NCBI GenBank assembly: GCA_049647585.1 | Contig: JBARXY010000048.1 | Span: 38,833-102,832 of the forward strand | Source of the DNA: JAGQSZ01 sp049647585 | GTDB taxonomy: Bacteria > Actinomycetota > Acidimicrobiia > Acidimicrobiales > Microtrichaceae | Length of the DNA: 64,000 nucleotides | Reading direction: 5' to 3' | Part shown: piece after piece, positions 28,104 through 36,700 of the stretch | Layout of the letters: every line of letters starts with the position of its first letter | Numbering within the stretch: position 1 is the first letter of the stretch | Notes under the pieces: model-generated | Told to the model about the DNA's origin: nothing | Database searches by the model: none | The model's input: the letters and a program-made list of their open reading frames with translations, nothing else | Made by a program: the position numbers and the translations under genes

Positions 28104-29023
28104 GCATGGCACCCTTGGTCAACTTCGGAATGGCCCCCGAGCTGAACGAGCCGGTCCTTGTCGTCGCCCTTGAGGGATGGATCGACGCGGGATCTGCAGC
28201 AGCCAACGCCATGTCGGTCATGTTGGGACGGACCGACGGCGAACCCCTCGCCGAGTTCAACACCGACCGACTTCTCGACCACCGGGCCAGGCGCCCGATC
28301 ATGCACCTGGTCAACGGATTGATCACCAACATGGCCTGGCCGAGCATCGAGTTGCGGGCAACCGCTGATTCGGAGGGCCGCGACATACTTCTGCTCGTCG
28401 GGGCGGAGCCCGACTTCGAGTGGCGTTCCTTCTCGGAAACGGTTGTCGACCTTGCGTCCAGTTTCGGCTGTCGAATGGTCATCGGACTCGGTGCGTATCC
28501 AGCGGCGGTCGCCCACACCCGCGAGACTGCTCTGTCGGTGACGACGTCGTCCCAGGAGCTTTCGAACACTCTCCACGGATATGTGCGGGGAACACTCGAT
28601 GTGCCGGGCGGTATCCACTCGGTCCTGGACGTTGCCTGCAATGACGCGGGCATTCCGGCCCTTGGGCTCTGGGCCCAGGTGCCCCACTACGTGGCATCGA
28701 TGTCGTATCCGGCGGCGAGCGCAGCACTGCTTGAGGGCCTCGCCGAGGTTGCTGGTCTCGACATCGAGCACAGCCAGCTCTCAAGCGACGCCAGGGCCAC
28801 GCGACTTCGACTCGATGAACTGGTCGCCGAGAATCCCCAGCATCAGACGATGGTTCATCAGCTCGAAGAGTTGATGAACGAGGGCGTCGGTGGTCCCGAT
28901 GACGCGCCGACCTTCGGTTTCGACCGAATCCCGAGTGGCGACGAACTGGCAGCCGAGCTGCAGGAGTATCTGCAGAACCACCCCGACGACGACGGCTCGG
29001 ACACCCCCGACGGACCTACGTAG
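28100..29023 (+). CDS. PAC2 family protein
   Basis: This 307-aa protein carries the PAC2 fold of proteasome-assembly-chaperone-like proteins, widespread in actinomycetes. Visible features are VVALEGWIDAGSAAANAMSVM near the N-terminus (about residues 15-36), a LLLVGAEPDFEW strand, and GLWAQVPHYVASMSYPAAS near 190-208. The C-terminal acidic tail (DDDGSDTPDGP) is low complexity. The ATG at 28100 overlaps the preceding stop and has GGAGCGG upstream; an ORF start 45 nt earlier is rejected. Its biochemical role in bacteria is not established. Confidence 0.88.
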   Translation: MSMAPLVNFGMAPELNEPVLVVALEGWIDAGSAAANAMSVMLGRTDGEPLAEFNTDRLLDHRARRPIMHLVNGLITNMAWPSIELRATADSEGRDILLLVGAEPDFEWRSFSETVVDLASSFGCRMVIGLGAYPAAVAHTRETALSVTTSSQELSNTLHGYVRGTLDVPGGIHSVLDVACNDAGIPALGLWAQVPHYVASMSYPAASAALLEGLAEVAGLDIEHSQLSSDARATRLRLDELVAENPQHQTMVHQLEELMNEGVGGPDDAPTFGFDRIPSGDELAAELQEYLQNHPDDDGSDTPDGPT

Positions 29024-29050
29024 GCGAACGACCGATCGCGTCGCATCGTT

Positions 29051-29064
29051 GCTACACTTGTAGC
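29051..29064. promoter_or_regulatory. Palindromic operator/promoter of the Phd-PIN operon
   Basis: GCTACA-CT-TGTAGC is a perfect inverted repeat directly abutting the antitoxin ATG at 29065. It contains TACACT (29053-29058), a -10 box 6 nt before the ATG. Binding of the antitoxin here would shut off a leaderless operon, the usual autoregulation of such pairs. Confidence 0.75.
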
Positions 29065-29316
29065 ATGGCGTCTGTTGCCTCTCGCGAACTCCGAAACCAG
29101 ACTCGGTCGTTGCTCGACCGCGTCGCTGGTGGCGAAGAAATCGTAATTACCGTCGACGGACGTCCTATGGCGGTTCTCGCTCCACTTCCGACACGAGACC
29201 GATGGATGTCACGGGAGACGTTTGCCCGGATTGTCCTAACCCAACAGGCAGACTCCGGACTCCGGCAGGAGCTTTCCGTCCTGTCACCAGACATGACCGA
29301 CGAGCTGCCCCTGTGA
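29065..29316 (+). CDS. Type II antitoxin, Phd/YefM family
   Basis: This 83-aa protein opens MASVASRELRNQTRSLLDRV and continues with GEEIVITVDGRPMAVLAPL, the Phd/YefM DNA-binding fold. The acidic, more variable C-terminus would wrap the toxin. The stop overlaps the toxin GTG (GTGA). A palindrome lies directly before its start. The call rests on sequence pattern and pairing with a PIN gene. Confidence 0.92.
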   Translation: MASVASRELRNQTRSLLDRVAGGEEIVITVDGRPMAVLAPLPTRDRWMSRETFARIVLTQQADSGLRQELSVLSPDMTDELPL

Positions 29317-29702
29317 CCAGTAGGGCGTTGGCCGATACTTCGATCTTCATCGCCGACGAAACCGGGCGACAGATCGACCCTGCCCACCTACCTAATGAGC
29401 TTGCAGTGTCGGTCATCACGATCGCAGAGCTTCGAGCTGGCGTCCTGGCGACAAACGACCTTGCCACTCGTGACTTGCGCCTACGAACTCTCACTGCCGC
29501 TCTGGCTCTCGACCCGGTACCCATCGACACGAGAGTTGCTGAACGCTGGGCACAGCTACGGGTTCTTCTTCGCGACTCAGGTCTGCGCATGGGCGTAAAT
29601 GATTCGTGGATTGCGGCGACCGCAATGACGCTCGACATTCCGGTCCTCACCCAGGACGACGGATTCCCTGCCCTAGACGAGCTAGAGATCTGGCGCGTCT
29701 GA
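29313..29702 (+). CDS. PIN-domain toxin (VapC-type ribonuclease)
   Basis: This 129-aa PIN protein would be a Mg-dependent RNase neutralised by the upstream antitoxin. Acidic active-site residues are visible: D8 in ALADTSIFI, E near ITIAELRAG, D in GVNDSWIAATA and D in LTQDDGFPAL. GTG 29313 is chosen because it overlaps the antitoxin stop; the frame extends 37 codons further upstream inside the antitoxin gene without family features. Confidence 0.92.
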   Translation: MTSRALADTSIFIADETGRQIDPAHLPNELAVSVITIAELRAGVLATNDLATRDLRLRTLTAALALDPVPIDTRVAERWAQLRVLLRDSGLRMGVNDSWIAATAMTLDIPVLTQDDGFPALDELEIWRV

Positions 29703-29795
29703 TTCAGAGAATTCCGACGCCTCGTCGACCCCATCTGGGCATTACTCCAACTGACTCATCCTGGCCCGGTCTCACGTGGCACTTATGAGAGGGAC

Positions 29796-30788
29796 TCAGA
29801 GGTCGTCGGTGCTGAAGGTATCGCAGGTGCTGGAGTCGCCCGAGTTGTAACCCTGTTTGAACCAGCGGGCCCGCTGTGATGATTTCCCGTGGGTGAAACT
29901 GTCCGGGTTGACACGGCCGGTAGCCGCCTTCTGGATCGCGTCGTCACCCACACCTGACGCCGCCCTGAGAGCCTCGTCGATGTCCCCGTCATCGAGCCTT
30001 CGCGAAGGGTCGGCCTGTCCACGTTCGTAGCGGGAGTGGGCCCAGACGCCCGCCAGACAGTCGGCCTGTAGTTCGGTCCGCACGGACAACCCCTTGGGAC
30101 CGTCTGCCGCACTCGGATCCTGTTGTTCCAGTTTGCGAACCTGGGCGTTGATACCAAGTTCGTTCTGGACGTGGTGACCGACCTCATGGGCGATCACGTA
30201 CGCCTGGGCAAAGTCCCCGGCGGCGCCGAACCTCGTGGCCAGTTCATCGAAGAAGCCGAGGTCGATGTAGACCTGCCGATCGGCCGGACAATAGAAGGGC
30301 CCCATGGCCGAACTCGCCCGACCACAGGCGCTTTCGACACCACCCGTGAAAAGCACCATTTTGGCACGGTCATAGGACCTGTTCGAGGCGTCGAACTGCT
30401 TCTGCCAGACATTGTTGGTGTCGGTGATCACCACGTTCGCGAATGTCGTCAGCTCTGGATTCGGGTCGGGAGCGGCGGGTAGAGCCACGTCTGAGGAGTT
30501 GCCCTGACCAGGAAGTTGACGGCCCTGGTCAAGCCCGGGAAGGTCGTTGATCCCGGCGGTTGAGACGTCGAAACCACCTCCTCCCATGAGCATCGGCACG
30601 ACAACCACTACCACCACGACGATCAATAGACCGACGACGCCGCCCTTGCGTCGCCTTCCGCCGAGCAGCGAGCCCAGCACGGCGGCAAGGCCGGCACCTC
30701 CGATTCCACCCATTCCGGATGACCGACCGGACGCGCCACGCCGGTCGACCATGTCGTTCGAATCGGCTTCCTCAGAATTCCACTTCAC
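29796..30788 (-). CDS. Neutral zinc metallopeptidase (YpfJ/KPN_02809 family)
   Basis: The product is a 330-aa membrane-anchored protein. The family opening VKWNSEEADSND-VDRRG precedes a Gly-rich stretch and a TM segment (GLLIVVVVVVVVPMLMGG, about residues 53-70). The catalytic HEVGHH motif is near 198-203, with AYVIAHEVGHHVQ context and a downstream ELQADCLAGVWAH that supplies the third zinc ligand. The GTG at 30788 has GAGGAG 7 nt upstream, which decides the start. The function is not established despite wide distribution. Confidence 0.92.
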   Translation of the reverse strand: MKWNSEEADSNDMVDRRGASGRSSGMGGIGGAGLAAVLGSLLGGRRRKGGVVGLLIVVVVVVVVPMLMGGGGFDVSTAGINDLPGLDQGRQLPGQGNSSDVALPAAPDPNPELTTFANVVITDTNNVWQKQFDASNRSYDRAKMVLFTGGVESACGRASSAMGPFYCPADRQVYIDLGFFDELATRFGAAGDFAQAYVIAHEVGHHVQNELGINAQVRKLEQQDPSAADGPKGLSVRTELQADCLAGVWAHSRYERGQADPSRRLDDGDIDEALRAASGVGDDAIQKAATGRVNPDSFTHGKSSQRARWFKQGYNSGDSSTCDTFSTDDL

Positions 30789-30858
30789 AAGGCAGCTCCT
30801 CGCCATCGTCGGGTGGACGCCGTAGGCAACTGCCCAGGCGAGGTCCTACGATTCAGGT

Positions 30859-32511
30859 TTAGCGCAAAGTGGCCAGTTCCTTGTCGGTGAACTGGATGCG
30901 ACACGCGGATCGCTGCAGCTTTCCGGAGGAGGTCTTTGGCACGGAGCCGGGCTCCACCAACACGACCTGCTTGGGCGGGATTCCGATTGCATCGGTGACG
31001 ACATTCGAGACGTTCTTCTCGATCTGGTCGAGGTCATCACCCCGAGCCTCCGCGACGACGATGATGTTCTGGGCGCCAAGTCGTCCGTCGATCCCGAAGG
31101 CGATCACATTGCCGGTCCGCACTCCCGGGACCTCGCCTGCGACCTTCTCGATGTCCTGGGGGTAGACGTTGCGACCACCGACGATGATCATGTCCTTGAT
31201 TCGCCCGCAGACGACGAGTTGTCCGTCGATCGTGTATGCGAGGTCGCCGGTGTGGAGCCATCCGTCGATGATCAGTTCCTCGGTCGCCTCGGGATTCTCG
31301 TAGTAGCCCGAGGTGAGCGAGTTGCCAGTGATTCGTAGTTCGCCGACCTTGCGGTCGGGGCAGTGTTCGCCGCTGAGTGGATCGACGACCGAGATTTCAA
31401 GCCCCGGGACCGCATTGCCCAACAGGACCAGTTCGACGCCGTTCTCGTTGCCCGCCTCGACCGGAACTGCTTCGCGGTCATTCTCTAGTTTGTCCCTGTC
31501 GATCCAATCGGTCCGCAGGCCGACGCCGGGGGTCGAGAAACAACCCGCTATGCAGACCTCGGCCATACCGAAGGCCGGGAAGGCCCCCTCTGGGGACAGA
31601 CCGAACTTCTCGCCCGTGGTGAAGAACGTCCGGTACGTATCTGGGTCGATCGGTTCCGCTCCGTTCAACCAGATGCGCATGGTCGACAGGTCGAGGTTCT
31701 CATCGGTGCGTCTCATCGCCCGGGCCGCCAAGGCGTACGAGAAATTTGGTCCCGCGGTGCCGGTGCCTCCGTAGCGGTCGATCCACTGCAGCCACCGCAA
31801 CGGTCGGGAGAGAAAGTCCTGGGGAGCACCCTGAACAAGCGTGCATCCCTTCGTCATCGGAATTGTCAACAGCCCGACGAGACCCATGTCGTGGTAGAGC
31901 GGCAGCCACGACACGATGACCTCGTCCTCGGTGATCTTGGCTGCTGCCCACGCTCCGTCGAGATTGTTGCAAATAGCCTGGTGCGGGAGCATGACTCCCT
32001 TGGGTTCAGATGTCGACCCCGAAGTGAACTGGAGCACTGCGAGACCATCAGGGTCGCTCTTTGGCCGCTTGTAGCTGGTGGCGAGCCCCCTGTCGGAAAC
32101 CAGTTCGTCGAGCGAGATGAACGGCGGGTCCCCCTCGATCGGCTCGACGAACGCAGCAAGTTCCGCGTCGATCAAAACGACCTTGGAGTGAGCCCGGTGG
32201 ATCCGTTCGCGGGTCTGGGAAATGAACGTCTCGAGCGCCCCCATGCGCATCGGAAGTGGCATGGTCACCAGACAGCCGCCGGTCAGCCACACCGCCTGGA
32301 TGGCCGTGATCAGCTTGCGGGTGGTTGGACCAAGTAGCGCCACATGATCACCGGGCTTGATCCCGTTGGCCTGGAGGTACGCCGCTGCTGCTCGGGCATC
32401 GCCGTGGAGTTCAGACCAGTTGATCGTGTCATGGTCGTCTCCGCTGACGAAGGTGACCTTTCCATGATCCCTCTCCGCAACGGATTCAATTCGGTCTATC
32501 AAGGACAGCAC
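30859..32511 (-). CDS. Fatty-acyl-AMP ligase / acyl-CoA synthetase (FadD-like)
   Basis: This is a 550-aa ANL-superfamily adenylating enzyme. The P-loop-like LQFTSGSTSEPKGVML (about residues 161-176), YHDMGLVG, the adenine-binding FGMAEVC and the hinge GWLHTGDL with GRIKDMIIVGGRNVYP are visible; a Lys sits in the C-terminal KTSSGKLQR. The YHDMGL element and overall pattern resemble FAALs that load fatty acids onto polyketide synthase carriers, but a CoA ligase cannot be excluded. No PKS gene is nearby. The GTG start has no strong SD. Confidence 0.88.
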   Translation of the reverse strand: MLSLIDRIESVAERDHGKVTFVSGDDHDTINWSELHGDARAAAAYLQANGIKPGDHVALLGPTTRKLITAIQAVWLTGGCLVTMPLPMRMGALETFISQTRERIHRAHSKVVLIDAELAAFVEPIEGDPPFISLDELVSDRGLATSYKRPKSDPDGLAVLQFTSGSTSEPKGVMLPHQAICNNLDGAWAAAKITEDEVIVSWLPLYHDMGLVGLLTIPMTKGCTLVQGAPQDFLSRPLRWLQWIDRYGGTGTAGPNFSYALAARAMRRTDENLDLSTMRIWLNGAEPIDPDTYRTFFTTGEKFGLSPEGAFPAFGMAEVCIAGCFSTPGVGLRTDWIDRDKLENDREAVPVEAGNENGVELVLLGNAVPGLEISVVDPLSGEHCPDRKVGELRITGNSLTSGYYENPEATEELIIDGWLHTGDLAYTIDGQLVVCGRIKDMIIVGGRNVYPQDIEKVAGEVPGVRTGNVIAFGIDGRLGAQNIIVVAEARGDDLDQIEKNVSNVVTDAIGIPPKQVVLVEPGSVPKTSSGKLQRSACRIQFTDKELATLR

Positions 32512-32625
32512 GGTATTCGGACGCTCCTGGATCGCGGGGAGTTACAAGAATGTCACCTGCGGCTCTTCACTGAAAGAACCGGGAAGGCCACGGAAACCAC
32601 ATGACTACATCTCGACCTGGGACGG

Positions 32626-35247
32626 TCACATGACGATGTTCACAAGCTTCGGTGGACGGGCGATGATTCGTTTGGGTTCAGTACCGCCAACCTGAGTCTG
32701 CACCTTCTCACTCGCCAGGGCCGCCGCAATCGCTTCCGCCTCGCTGAGATCCGGCGACACGTCGATCCGGTCCCGGACCTTGCCGTTGATCTGGACGACC
32801 ATGGTCACCGATTCTTCGCGCAACAGGTCGGGATCGGCCACGGGCCACGGGGTCGTGTGGATGTGGGCAACCGTTCCCCCAGACCCGCTGCCGGCCGAAC
32901 CGCTCCCGGACTGCCCGCCGGCATCGTCGTTACGACGCGACCAGAGTTCGGCCGTCATGTGGGGGCACGCCGGGGCCAGGACCTGCAGCAACGTATCGAT
33001 TGCGGTGGCCAACGTCTCAGCGTGCGCGCCCTGGTCGGACTGTACGTAGCGGTAGACCTCGTTGACGAAGGCCATGTAGCGGGCGACGGCGACGTTGTAT
33101 GACCACCGTTCGAACTGCCCGGTCACGTCGTCGATCAGATGGTGGGTGGCTCTGGTCAGTTGCAGGTCAGCCGGTGTCGGATCCCCGTCGCGGAGCTTGC
33201 CCAGAAGATCGGATTCCGGGATCGCCAGACGCCAGACCCGCTGGAGGAACCGGTGGCAACCGTCGAGTCCGAAGTCCTCCCAGTCGACGTCCTCTTCCGG
33301 GGGCTTCACCGCGAGGTGACTCAGGCGCAGGGCGTCCGCACCCAGGGTGTCGATGATCTCTTCGGGCGCCACGAGGTTGCCCTTGGACTTGGACATTTTG
33401 GCGCCATCCAGGCGGATCATGCCCTGGGTGAAGAGACGCTTGAACGGCTCACGCAGATCGGCCGGGATCACCCCGATGTCGGACAGCGCCTTGGTGAAGA
33501 ACCTCGCGTACATCAGGTGGAGCACTGCGTGTTCAGCTCCGCCGATGTACTGGTCGACCGGCATCCACTTGGCGACCTCGGATGAACGCACGGGCGCCTG
33601 GTCGGAGTCCGGGTCGGTGAAACGCAGGTAGTACCAGGAGCTGTCGACAAAGGTGTCCATCGTGTCGGTCTCCCGACGGGCGTGACCACCACATGTCGGA
33701 CAGGTCGTGTTGACGAAACCTTCGTGGGAGAGGAGGGGCGACTGTCCGGTCGGCGTGAAATGGACGTCGTCGGGAGCGAGCACAGGAAGTTGATCATCGG
33801 GGACGGCCACGATCCCGCAGTCGTCGCAGTAGACGATCGGGATCGGACAACCCCAGAAACGCTGACGTGACAACAGCCAGTCCCGCAGCCGGAAGTTGAC
33901 CTTGCGCTCCCCTTCGCCCGTGGCTTCGAGCCAGTCCATCGCGGCGGTCTTTGCGTCAGCAACGTTAAGGCCATTGATGTCGAGATTGGACGACTCCCCC
34001 GAGCTATTTGCCGGAGAGTTGATGTGGGGACCGTCGCCCCCGTAGGCGGAATCCGTGTCGGTCCAGTCCGCTGGCCGCTCGACGGTGTGGATGATCTCGA
34101 GTCCGAAGGTCTTTGCGAAGTCGTAGTCGCGCTGGTCCTCGCCGGGGACGGCCATGACCGCGCCGGTGCCGTAGGTCGCCAGCACGTAGTCGGCCAGGTA
34201 GATCGGCACCGAACGGCCGGTGAACGGATTCCTGGCGTAGGCGCCTGTGAAACAACCGCGCTCGGCCAGGGATCGCTCGGTAGACATCCGGTCGATCTCG
34301 GAGGTCTTGCGGGCCAACTCGATGAACGCTGCCACATCGTCAGCGCGGTCGGCGGTGGTGATGGTCGTCACCAGCGGGTGCTCGGGGGCGAGCACGCAGA
34401 ACGTCATGCCGAAGGATGTGTCCGGCCGGGTGGTGAACACTCGGAACTCCGGCGCGTCGGCGGCTTCTGCGCCGTCAGCATCAACGACGGTCATCGCGAA
34501 TTCGACACCCTCGGAACGGCCTATCCAATTGCGCTGTTGAGTGACCACCCGCTCGGGCCAGTCGACGAGTTCAAGGTCGTCGAGAAGTTGTTGCGCGTAG
34601 TCGGTGATCTTGAAGTACCACTGCTCAAGGTCGCGCTTCTCGACCACGGCGCCTGACCGCTCGGCGGTCCCGTCGGCCAGGACCTGCTCGTTGGCGAGCA
34701 CCGTCTGGTCGATGGGGTCCCAGTTGACCGGCGCAGTCTTGCGGTAGGTCAGGCCAGCTTCGAGGAAGCGCAGGAAGATCCACTGTGTCCAATGGATGTA
34801 ATCGGGATCGTGGCTCTTGACCTCGCGTCGCCAGTCGTAAACGCCGCCGATGCGGGTGATCGAGCTTCGCAGCTGTTCGATCCGCTCATCGGTGAACTCG
34901 CGTGGGTGGCGCCCGGTCTTGATCGCGGCGTTCTCGGCCGGCAGTCCGAAGCTGTCGAAGCCCATTGGCGACAGGACTGCGTCGCCGCGCATCGTGCGGT
35001 AGCGGGTGAGCAGGTCGCCGAAGGTGTAGTTCCGAACGTGTCCCATGTGTGCTGCGCCCGAGGGGTACGGATACATGCACAACACGTAGTACTTGGAGCG
35101 GGGATCGTCGTTGTCGACCTCATAGGTCGCGTCGTCGCGCCAGAACTGCTGCCACTTCGGTTCGATCGACTGGGGGTCGTAAGCGGGGAACTCAACCGGT
35201 GACGTACGGTCGGCCGCTGACTCCGGGCCGTTCGGGGAAACTGACAT
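32626..35247 (-). CDS. leuS: Leucyl-tRNA synthetase
   Basis: This class I synthetase of 873 aa charges tRNA-Leu. It has the HIGH-type motif HMGH in YPSGAAHMGHVRNYT, a CP1 editing domain in the middle, KMSKS as AKMSKSKGN and an anticodon-binding C-terminus. A Ser/Gly-rich insert at about residues 771-793 is unusual. The ATG at 35247 is chosen because TACGAT lies 6 nt upstream (leaderless) and the 19 extra residues of the longer frame lack family similarity. It is divergent from tRNA-Ala. Confidence 0.97.
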   Translation of the reverse strand: MSVSPNGPESAADRTSPVEFPAYDPQSIEPKWQQFWRDDATYEVDNDDPRSKYYVLCMYPYPSGAAHMGHVRNYTFGDLLTRYRTMRGDAVLSPMGFDSFGLPAENAAIKTGRHPREFTDERIEQLRSSITRIGGVYDWRREVKSHDPDYIHWTQWIFLRFLEAGLTYRKTAPVNWDPIDQTVLANEQVLADGTAERSGAVVEKRDLEQWYFKITDYAQQLLDDLELVDWPERVVTQQRNWIGRSEGVEFAMTVVDADGAEAADAPEFRVFTTRPDTSFGMTFCVLAPEHPLVTTITTADRADDVAAFIELARKTSEIDRMSTERSLAERGCFTGAYARNPFTGRSVPIYLADYVLATYGTGAVMAVPGEDQRDYDFAKTFGLEIIHTVERPADWTDTDSAYGGDGPHINSPANSSGESSNLDINGLNVADAKTAAMDWLEATGEGERKVNFRLRDWLLSRQRFWGCPIPIVYCDDCGIVAVPDDQLPVLAPDDVHFTPTGQSPLLSHEGFVNTTCPTCGGHARRETDTMDTFVDSSWYYLRFTDPDSDQAPVRSSEVAKWMPVDQYIGGAEHAVLHLMYARFFTKALSDIGVIPADLREPFKRLFTQGMIRLDGAKMSKSKGNLVAPEEIIDTLGADALRLSHLAVKPPEEDVDWEDFGLDGCHRFLQRVWRLAIPESDLLGKLRDGDPTPADLQLTRATHHLIDDVTGQFERWSYNVAVARYMAFVNEVYRYVQSDQGAHAETLATAIDTLLQVLAPACPHMTAELWSRRNDDAGGQSGSGSAGSGSGGTVAHIHTTPWPVADPDLLREESVTMVVQINGKVRDRIDVSPDLSEAEAIAAALASEKVQTQVGGTEPKRIIARPPKLVNIVM

Positions 35248-35253
35248 GCCGTG

Positions 35254-35259
35254 ATCGTA
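35254..35259 (-). promoter_or_regulatory. Probable -10 box of leaderless leuS
   Basis: On the minus strand TACGAT stands 6 nt before the leuS ATG at 35247 and no Shine-Dalgarno sequence fits in the gap. Spacing implies transcription starting at the start codon. The -35 region is not recognisable. Confidence 0.5.
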
Positions 35260-35371
35260 CTTAGAGCGGACGCTCGGCCCCGAACCGGACGGCGTCGTCG
35301 GCATGTGATTCCACTCGTCGGGATCCGGGTTTCACCGATATATGGGATGACGCTATGGTGTGACCTCCCAA

Positions 35372-35445
35372 GGGGCCGTAGCTCAGTTGGCTAGAGCGCT
35401 TCCATGGCATGGAAGAGGTCGTGAGTTCGATTCTCATCGGCTCCA
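35372..35445 (+). tRNA. tRNA-Ala(GGC)
   Basis: This 74-nt cloverleaf has acceptor arms GGGGCCG/CGGCTCC with the G3:U70 pair that specifies alanine. The D arm is GCTC/GAGC, the anticodon stem CTTCC/GGAAG encloses loop ATGGCAT (anticodon GGC), and the T arm is GTGAG-TTCGATT-CTCAT, with discriminator A. CCA is not encoded. Its 3' part is duplicated 1,300 bp downstream, marking it as an integration site. A strong terminator follows at once. Confidence 0.97.
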
Positions 35446-35447
35446 CA
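35401..35447 (+). repeat. 47-bp direct repeat, copy 1 (attL-like, 3' half of tRNA-Ala)
   Basis: These 47 bp run from the anticodon stem of tRNA-Ala to two bases past its end and recur exactly at 36701-36747. Identity ends at both sides (T versus C before it; G versus C after it). Repeats of a tRNA 3' end are the classic signature of site-specific integration at that gene. Confidence 0.95.
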
Positions 35448-35448
35448 G

Positions 35449-35484
35449 AAAGACCCCCGGATTTCCGGGGGTCTTTGGGTTTTT
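35449..35484 (+). terminator. Intrinsic terminator after tRNA-Ala
   Basis: A perfect 12-bp stem (AAAGACCCCCGG / CCGGGGGTCTTT) with loop ATTT is followed by GGGTTTTT. It lies 3 nt after the tRNA end, inside the left end of the integrated element, so the element carries its own terminator for the regenerated tRNA gene. Confidence 0.93.
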
Positions 35485-35731
35485 GGTGACGAACGAGCGT
35501 TAGATACAACGGCACTTGGGCAGGAGATTTGGGGAGATTGAAAATCGTCTTGGAGGCGTTTTGCTGACGCTTATGCTCCCCGGGAAACCCGAGCGGCAGG
35601 ATCCGTGGCCCGCCGTTTCACTCGACCCAAGGTGTCGCCACAGCCGATATCGGGGATAGTGCGCCATCCCTTCCGACAATCATGCCCAGCGGTCTCCACC
35701 GAAATCGACGGCTTGATGGGCCCACGGGGCC

Positions 35732-36163
35732 TCAGCTGGCTGATACGAGACGGACGTCGTAGTGGACAGTGACTTCGAGTGCGTCTGCTATCTCGACGAG
35801 ACGGGCAAAACTCACTCCTGCGTAATCACCTGCCTCGTAACGCTGGATTGCCTGTTCAGCTAGGCCAACCCGCTCCGCAAGTTCGCGTTGAGTCAAACCG
35901 CGTGCGATCCGGGCGCGTATCAACGCAGTTGGAAACTCTCCGATCCCGGTTGCCTCGATCAGCGTTGCATCATGCAGTGCGTCATAGTCGGCCAGTTCCG
36001 CTTCAAGGTCCGCGAGCGTCCCACGGAGAGCCTCAGACTGAAGCTCTCGCATCTCGGGCGACAGGCCATCAGGCAGCGGGGCGTGCTCCAGGTCCGAAAT
36101 CGCGACGCGTAGCTCATCGGCTTTGGCTCGGGTGATCTTGTGTTGTCGTTCATTCTTGATCAT
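35732..36163 (-). CDS. XRE-family HTH protein, candidate antitoxin partner
   Basis: The product is 143 aa. The N-terminal half is helical and charged (HKITRAKADELRVAISDLEHA, then LADLEAELADYDALHDA; probable coiled coil or toxin-contact region, about residues 8-65). The C-terminal half is an XRE helix-turn-helix (RIARGLTQRELAERVGLAE, about 85-103, continuing to 135). The ATG overlaps the stop of the upstream nucleotidyltransferase-like gene (ATGA). This HTH-second order occurs in toxin-first toxin-antitoxin operons such as higBA. Located inside the tRNA-Ala mini-element. Confidence 0.85.
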   Translation of the reverse strand: MIKNERQHKITRAKADELRVAISDLEHAPLPDGLSPEMRELQSEALRGTLADLEAELADYDALHDATLIEATGIGEFPTALIRARIARGLTQRELAERVGLAEQAIQRYEAGDYAGVSFARLVEIADALEVTVHYDVRLVSAS

Positions 36164-36600
36164 TGGTCAAACTCCTCTGTTGTCAGGTCGATGACAACTA
36201 TTCCCTTGTTGTTGCCGTCACGATCTTGTTGAAAGAACTCCACGAAGAACTTGCCGGACCCACTCTCAACGACGTTTGGGAAGAACTCGCATCCGAACTC
36301 GACCTTTTGCATGGGTCGCCCCGGAGACAGATCCCTGAGCGCCGGATGAAGAAGCGACCAATCAACACCGATCGGGTCATAACACGCGTCGATATCTCCG
36401 GGATGCTCTTTCGCAGTGACGAAACTGCCATCGATCCACACCCGACGACACCCAGCACCTCTGAGAGACTCAACTGCTCGATGACACCCACCGAGGAGGA
36501 ACCGTCGCCACTCAGTCGTTGCGAACACAGCCTCGACTTCAGACCATGACGCCTCCCACTCCCCTACCGGCAAGCGGCCATCGACAAGACCCGGAACCAT
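36160..36600 (-). CDS. DUF6932-like minimal nucleotidyltransferase fold protein, candidate toxin
   Basis: The product is 146 aa. The signature RVWIDGSFVTAKEHPGDIDA has the GSF (58-60) plus DID (69-71) arrangement of the polymerase-beta nucleotidyltransferase core, within an overall pattern (LP-G-WEASW near the start; SGKFFVEFFQQDR near the end) that I associate with DUF6932. The ATG at 36600 is preferred over upstream TTG/GTG codons because TATGTT lies exactly 6 nt before it. The stop overlaps the HTH gene. Whether it modifies tRNA, protein or antibiotics is unknown. Confidence 0.8.
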   Translation of the reverse strand: MVPGLVDGRLPVGEWEASWSEVEAVFATTEWRRFLLGGCHRAVESLRGAGCRRVWIDGSFVTAKEHPGDIDACYDPIGVDWSLLHPALRDLSPGRPMQKVEFGCEFFPNVVESGSGKFFVEFFQQDRDGNNKGIVVIDLTTEEFDQ

Positions 36601-36606
36601 CAACAC

Positions 36607-36612
36607 AACATA
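36607..36612 (-). promoter_or_regulatory. Probable -10 box of the mini-element operon
   Basis: On the minus strand TATGTT is followed by 6 nt and the ATG at 36600. It is the same leaderless spacing as ppx, moxR, leuS and the Phd operon in this window. No -35 match is obvious. Confidence 0.5.
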
Positions 36613-36700
36613 TCAGTTGGGTTGATGGATTGCTCGTGGAAGGGAACAACCGGTGCGACGAACTGAGATCCCGTTTCAAGCGATTGCGCGTCGGATTTCC

